A stretch of 64,000 bases of DNA from Harmonia axyridis. Lineage: Eukaryota > Arthropoda > Insecta > Coleoptera > Coccinellidae. The translations under genes were made by a program, and so were the position numbers. The notes beneath the pieces are model-generated. The model was given only the letters and a program-made list of their open reading frames with translations. It did no database searches and was not told the DNA's origin. This document shows positions 58,882 through 64,000 of this stretch, piece after piece (position 1 is the first letter of the stretch; every line of letters starts with the position of its first letter). The stretch lies in NCBI RefSeq assembly GCF_914767665.1, contig NC_059508.1, forward strand, positions 7,006,001-7,070,000. The letters are read 5' to 3'.

Positions 58882-60438
58882 TTAACTGATTTCAGTTGAA
58901 AAATATTCATCCAGGTTATAGAAACAATTAAGAAACATAATTTTGGTAACTTCCTTCTTGAATTTCGATGGATTCAAGGACTTGATCCGGTTTGGTAGAT
59001 GGTTGAACAGCTTGATCCCCACATATGTTGGAGACGATTCAAATCTGGATGTCTTATGGGTCGGAATACAGATGGTGAAATTGTGCCGTGTGTTGTATTC
59101 ATGGAAACCAGAAGTTGTATCCAGCTCCGGCAACTTACTGTGAACAAACAGCAGACAGTTCAAAATATAAATGCAAGGCAATGGAAGGATTCTATGCTGG
59201 ATGAAGATCGGCCTGCATGATTCTCGTGGTCTTAGGTTGAATATAAGTCGAATACACCTTTTTTGAGTTATGAAAATTCTGCTACTCGATGCTGAATTAC
59301 CCCAAAGGACAACATTATACTTCAAATGGGCAAAAACCAGGGCGTAATAGACGGCAAGCAAACCCTCCAGAGGTAGCGAGTTCTTGAGGCGACTTAGAGC
59401 AAAAAAGGACCCATTCAATTTTTTGCTAAGATTATCAATATGGTAGTGCCATCTCAAACTGCTGTCAACGTGCACACCCAGAAATTTAACGCTATCAGTT
59501 GACTTAAGTTTACTGTCTTTGCATTGGATAACAAAAGGCACTTGAGGAATAGATTCTCTTAATTGGAAATGAATTATCTCTGTTTTGTTTAAATTCAACA
59601 TGAGTGAGTTTCGATAGCACCAATCGGAAAATTGCTGGATAAGTCTGTTGCATTTATTTTCAAGCTCTTCCCTTGTTCTCCCTGAGACCCCCATCGACGT
59701 GTCATCAGCGAAAAGAGTGATAGAGTCGGCCTTAATAAAATCAGAAACATCGTTAACGAATAACAAAAAGATTAAAGGTCCCAATACAGATCCTTGAGGT
59801 ACTCCCATAGATAGAGGATAACTTTCCGACCTGCAACTCTTATTCTCAACAAAGATACTGCGGTCAGACAGAAAACTAGAGATCCACCTCAGAAAAACTC
59901 CTCTAAATCCCATACTGTACATTTTATCCTCAATGAAGGAGAACTGCAAACAGTCGAATGCTCGCGAGAGATCAAAAAATATACCGGCAACATAGAGTCC
60001 ACCATCCAAGCTGGTATATATGAACTCCAAAAATTGACAGACAGTAGTTTGCGTAGATTTACCCCTGCGGAAGTCATGCTGGGAGCCTGATATTATGGAG
60101 AACCTTTCCAAGTAATTCGCCATTTTGCCGTAGACAATTTTTTCCATGACTTTAGAGATGACGCTGAGCAGAGAAATAGGGCGATAATTTGCCATGCATG
60201 AGGGCTCGCCCTTCTTGAATACCGGAATTACCTTGGCCATCTTCAATAAGGAGGGAAATTTTCCTGATGTCACCGATAAATTGATCAAATAGGATAAATG
60301 TTCCGAAATGAGTGGTGCAATTTCTTTCATAATTATCACAGAGAGGAAGTCTGGACCTGAACTGGCGTTGTTCTTTAAACCATTTATAACTTCAAGAACT
60401 TCTCCGGGTAAGACAGGATAGAAAAAAAGTATTCTCAC
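58882..60438 (-). pseudogene. Non-LTR retrotransposon, reverse transcriptase part of ORF2
   Basis: A 518-codon open frame. RT motifs in order: NNASSGPDFLSVIIMKEI, ANYRPISLLSVISKVMEKIV, GIFFDLSRAFDCL (catalytic Asp), GVPQGSVLGPLIFLLFVNDV, the catalytic FADDTSM, KFLGVHVDSSLRWHYHI, and a C-terminal NTRHNF...GIKLFNHLPNRIK region. Jockey/CR1-like superfamily; style resembles the CR1-related insect clades. It continues from the endonuclease frame by a one-base shift at 60421-60440 (a run of seven A on the plus strand). Otherwise it is intact to its stop. Confidence 0.92.
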
Positions 60439-61700
60439 ATAAGCCTTGAGTCGTACAGGAATTAGATGTTATATCTCCATAATGTTGCCGTAGGCTTTGA
60501 GCACATATAGATGTAAAATATTTACCAAATGCCTCCGCGACACCTACAGGATCAGAGAGAATGCGACCATTAGCATTCAAAACAATATCATCCGAAGGTT
60601 TCCTCTTCCGGTCAGTCTCTCTATCTACAAGCTTCCAGATTGTTTTGGTTTTGTTGTCGGATGCAGACAATATTCCATCATAAAATGACAACTTACTTGT
60701 CTTGAGTAATAGATTGTACTTTTTCTTTGCAGATCTGTAGGTATTATTCATCTCCATGGATTTCAGGTTCACTCTTAACCAGTGCAAACTTCTCAGATCC
60801 TTAGAAGCCTTTGTGATCTGAGGAGTGATCCAACTCTGACGACGACCGGATGAAGGACGTGCCCGTCTGATGGGACAAGATTCGTCAATCACAGATGTTA
60901 GGATCCTAAAAAAAACACTGGAACTGGAATCCACATCCAAGGAATGATATACGATGTCAAAGTCAGCGTCATACATCAACAATCGGAGACCTTCAAGATT
61001 TCCCTCCGACACCACACGAGAGCTTCTTATGGCATAGTCATTCGATCTGCTAACACAGTTTTGGCCGTAACTCAACAAAATGCACCTATGGTCTCCAATA
61101 TCCGTTTCAATCACAAGCGTTGTGAGTAAATCTGAATCAGCAGTTGTGAAGATGTAATCCACCTTAGTTGATGAAGTTATGCCGTTGCAGTTGGTAAAAA
61201 CTCTGGTAGGTTCCAAGGACGAGCAGTGCAAATTAAAACACATCAATAAATCCTCAAGATACAGTTTTCGAGTATCTCGCTCAGCTAAATAATGAATATT
61301 GAGGTCTCCGCATACAAATATAGCGGTAGACATATGTGCATATTTATGCAACACATGGAAGAGAATATTTAGGAACAAGTTGAAGTCACCAGTAGGAGGT
61401 CTGTATATACTGAGGATACAAATCTTAGAATTGTCAGTTTTAAGGTATATTCCACAAATCTCACAATGCATCTCAGTAGAAATCTTGCTGATATCATGAA
61501 TGGGAAGAAAGTTGCAGTTGTTCTTCAGATAGATAGCTGCACCTCCATGTCGTCGGGAAGGACGGCAATAGGATGCCGCAATACGATAGCCGGGAAGAAC
61601 CATATACTCCAAATGAGTTTCGTTACACCAGTGCTCAGAGATGCTAAGAACATGAGCTCTCCAAGGACGCAGTGATGTCCCCATTTTTGTTGTAATGATT
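60392..61700 (-). pseudogene. Non-LTR retrotransposon, endonuclease part of ORF2, 5'-truncated
   Basis: Reads LSISEHWCNETH (Glu of the apurinic-type endonuclease), LSIYRPPTGDFN, FVCGDLNIHYL, RVFTNCNGITSSTKVDYIF and the catalytic GDHRCILL, then a linker rich in Ser/Lys into the RT. The N-terminal ~40 residues and all of ORF1 are absent. A further frame change near 61690 (QQKWG) suggests the copy is truncated there. Confidence 0.92.
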
Positions 61701-61984
61701 TCATGTCGCTTGATACGTTCTCTTTAGATTGGCAGCAGATGATGTAGTAGGCTTTATATCATGACTTGTCTAAGGATTGGATGTTACACACATTTAGAAA
61801 TGAGTTTTCTCGCTAGTTGGGTTCGGGGATAAGCTGAACGTATCAGAGAAAGGGCAATAATTGAAGCGCCACTGTATTAGATCGCATGAATACGTCCTGG
61901 CTAGGGTAATAGTATTTACAGGATTGAAAACATGTTCGACGAGCTGTTCATTGATTTACCCTCTAATACTTATGAAAACGTACG
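61701..61984. other. Spacer, nothing recognised
   Basis: Short AT-rich gap after the truncated LINE end. Confidence 0.35.
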
Positions 61985-63530
61985 TTATCTTATTCTCTTC
62001 TTCGAACTACTTCTTCGGATGAGCAATTCATCACATGTAGGGCGGAAAAGGCCATCTCAATAAAATCGAATTTGTGAAAGGAGTTCAGAGTATTCTTACG
62101 TTCTTCGAAATAATACATTTTTGTTCCTGGAAAACCATCGGATGCCTTCATCGTTCTATCGAGAAAAATAATTTATAGATACCATTGGAAAGGAGAACAA
62201 AACTTCGAACAGCCATATGTACTGAACCCCTGATCGAATTTTGGCCATCAACAAACATAATTCAAGATGCCTATCTACCCCGGAAATTTCGATGTTTTTG
62301 CTCAGATTTGTCATCATTCTGCCGAATCATAGCTTTTGGACCATTTTCGACTAAAAATTCGAAAATTACAAACATTGTTCAGGGAACAATCGCTAAAAAA
62401 TCAGAAGGTATCCATAATTCTTTTTACTGATCGTTAAGATGAAAACACGATCGAGGTGGAGATTTGTCATCGGTTTGCAGACAGGTAAAGGTGGAGGTAC
62501 ATATGAAGATTTTGAGGTTAAGGGAAACAACTCAACGTTGAACAAGAATATTTTTGAAGGGACTCAACACAAAGGGAGATATTGGTTTGTAAATATCTAC
62601 TAAATGTGTTGTGTCCGAAAGCATTTTTATGTCTTGTTATGCCCTAAATCTTGTATTTTGGTAATCATATAGTATAGGGTGCAGAATTGAACAAGATGAT
62701 TTGTGGTTGGATAAAAATATTTTATTGTGCGTAGAGTAAATACAAAGACTGCTGTTGGGTTTTGAGAAAACACTAGGAATAAGGTGGACGAAGACTTATA
62801 CATTGCCTATGTTGATGGCAGTGAAACTCTGTCTTCTGGTTTTCAGGAGTTTAGGCTGGATATTCATATAAAGTAGATCTATTAAAGGAGACAATTCAAG
62901 GATAGATGAGAAAATTTTGGAGTGACTTAACACTAAGGGTCTTTCGAGTTGTGAGAGTTTTCTCACAAGAATGTGTACGAAGACATCTAGATGACTCATT
63001 ATGAGCAGAATCTTGTATTTTGGTCACAATAAGATGATTTTGGGTCGAATAAGAAGATTTTATTTTGAGTAAATACATAATACTTATGACACCTACCTTA
63101 TCTTATTCTCTTCTTCGAACTGCTTCTTCGGATAAGCAATTCATCACCTGTAGGGCGGAAAAGGTCATCTCAATAAAATCGAATTTGTGAAAAGAGTTCA
63201 GAGTGTTCACACGTTCTTCGAAATAATACATTTTTGTTCCTGGAAAACCATCGGATGTGTTCATCGTTCTATGGAGAAAAACGAATAATATATAGATACA
63301 ATTGGTAAGGAGAACAAAACTTCTAACAGCCATATGTACTGAACCCCTAATCACATTTTAGCTATCAACAAACATAATTCAAGATGCTTACCTACCCCGG
63401 AAATTTTGATGTTTCAGCTCAGATTCGTCATCATTGAGACGAATAATAACTTTTGGACCATTGTCGGCTCAGAATTCGAAAATTACAAACATTGTTCAGG
63501 GAAAAAGCTCCCAAAAATCAGAGAAGCTTT
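61985..63530. repeat. ~430-bp direct repeats 1.11 kb apart
   Basis: 61985-62407 and 63097-63530 match at about 90 % by eye (ttcatcacctgtagggcggaa, acatttttgttcctggaaaac, catatgtactgaacccc). The intervening 690 bp match 49890-50650. The arrangement fits either a 1.1-kb tandem repeat or solo LTR-like ends of a small element. No protein-like frame inside. Confidence 0.75.
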
Positions 63531-63604
63531 GACGTTTGGGGGCTTTTGCAATCTTGTTCAAATTCATGTAATTTCTTCGAGAAATATCGCACAAACCTTC
63601 AAAC

Positions 63605-64000
63605 CGTTGCTATTAGACCAATTAAAAAGTCCCCGGTCTAATGCACAAATGGCGGTGCTAGTATTAAATCCATATGATTTTAGTTAGTACCGACCTTCAA
63701 ACGATACATGTCAAAATTTGGCAGCAGTCCGACCATTACTTTGTGAGATATTGTGTTGTGGGTGTAGCTACCTTTGTTTTTTGAAAAAAAGATGAAAAAA
63801 AAACAATTCCGTGTGCTGATAAAATATTGCTTTTTGAGGGGAAAAATACAGTTGAAGCAAAATCTTGGCTTGATGAAGAGTTTCCGTGGTTTGCAGCAGG
63901 AGAATCAACCATCATTGATTAGTATGCTAAGTTAAAACGTTGTGATGTACCCAGCTAGGGTAGGTTCGGTCAATCGTTATACAGTTGAAGGAATGGTTAA
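63605..64000 (+). mobile_element. Mariner, left part, cut by window edge
   Basis: Left inverted end GACCAATTAAAAAGTCCCCG (63617), then the leader. The transposase N-terminus near 63790-63950 reads CADKILLFEGKNTVEAKSWL-type sequence with stops. Same family as 13583 and 22687. Its leader is about 90 bp longer than the 13583 copy, which has an internal deletion there. Confidence 0.85.

Noticed and set aside
61985..63530. True LTR retrotransposon with 430-bp LTRs
   Set aside because: No gag or pol between the repeats, no TG...CA ends or short target duplication identified; left as unclassified repeat.
1..64000. CRISPR arrays, bacterial operons, rRNA
   Set aside because: No regularly spaced direct repeats with unique spacers, no ribosomal sequence; the genes are intron-containing insect genes.

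Overview
The window is nuclear DNA of an insect, most likely a beetle. It is AT-rich, its genes are split by GT-AG introns, and transposon debris is dense. Protein-coding similarity points to arthropod genes (metabotropic glutamate receptor, G-alpha-i, gelsolin, SR-protein kinase, adipokinetic hormones). One hormone core, QLNFTPYW, resembles the second adipokinetic hormone known from Tribolium; the beetle assignment is inference.

Layout: 1-542 holds an RTE-type LINE fragment (minus). 1054-3947 holds the last three exons of a metabotropic glutamate receptor (plus), with a dead mariner in the first intron. 3948-17520 is about 13.5 kb of repeats: hAT-type MITEs with 8-bp target duplications, fold-back elements, gag/protease remnants of an LTR element in two places, tandem hairpin units, a mariner and a three-copy 360-bp tandem repeat. 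17860-19473 is a complete G-alpha-i gene (plus, five coding exons). 21930-24720 is again repeats with a second mariner. 26151-26417 (plus) and 29865-29509 (minus) are two convergent adipokinetic-hormone genes sharing an inverted ~190-bp promoter. The second has lost the Gly amidation signal and gained a proline/tryptophan-rich segment. 34707-30808 is a complete gelsolin-family gene (minus, six exons) with a Tc1 element and a THAP-domain element in its introns. 36352-37280 is a fold-back element. 43400-38676 is an SRPK-type kinase gene (minus) with a mariner in an intron. 43842-45262 is a giant palindromic element. 46301-47225 and 57498-58573 are two internally deleted DD41D (rosa-type) elements. 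48097-48322 may be a coding exon. 49880-51150 and 61985-63530 share a long repeat family. 52379-55513 is a hAT element with a recognisable transposase C-terminus, lying inside another repeat. 58746-61700 is a nearly intact non-LTR retrotransposon. The window ends in a fourth mariner-type copy.

The host genes are signalling or cytoskeletal and show no operon-like linkage. The only functional cluster is the adipokinetic-hormone pair. The most interesting items are the altered hormone paralogue with its retained promoter, the four-domain gelsolin, the lengthened G-alpha-i tail and the set of near-perfect fold-back elements. No rRNA, convincing tRNA or CRISPR was seen. Exon boundaries were set by reading splice consensus and phase by eye; no alignment or transcript data were available.
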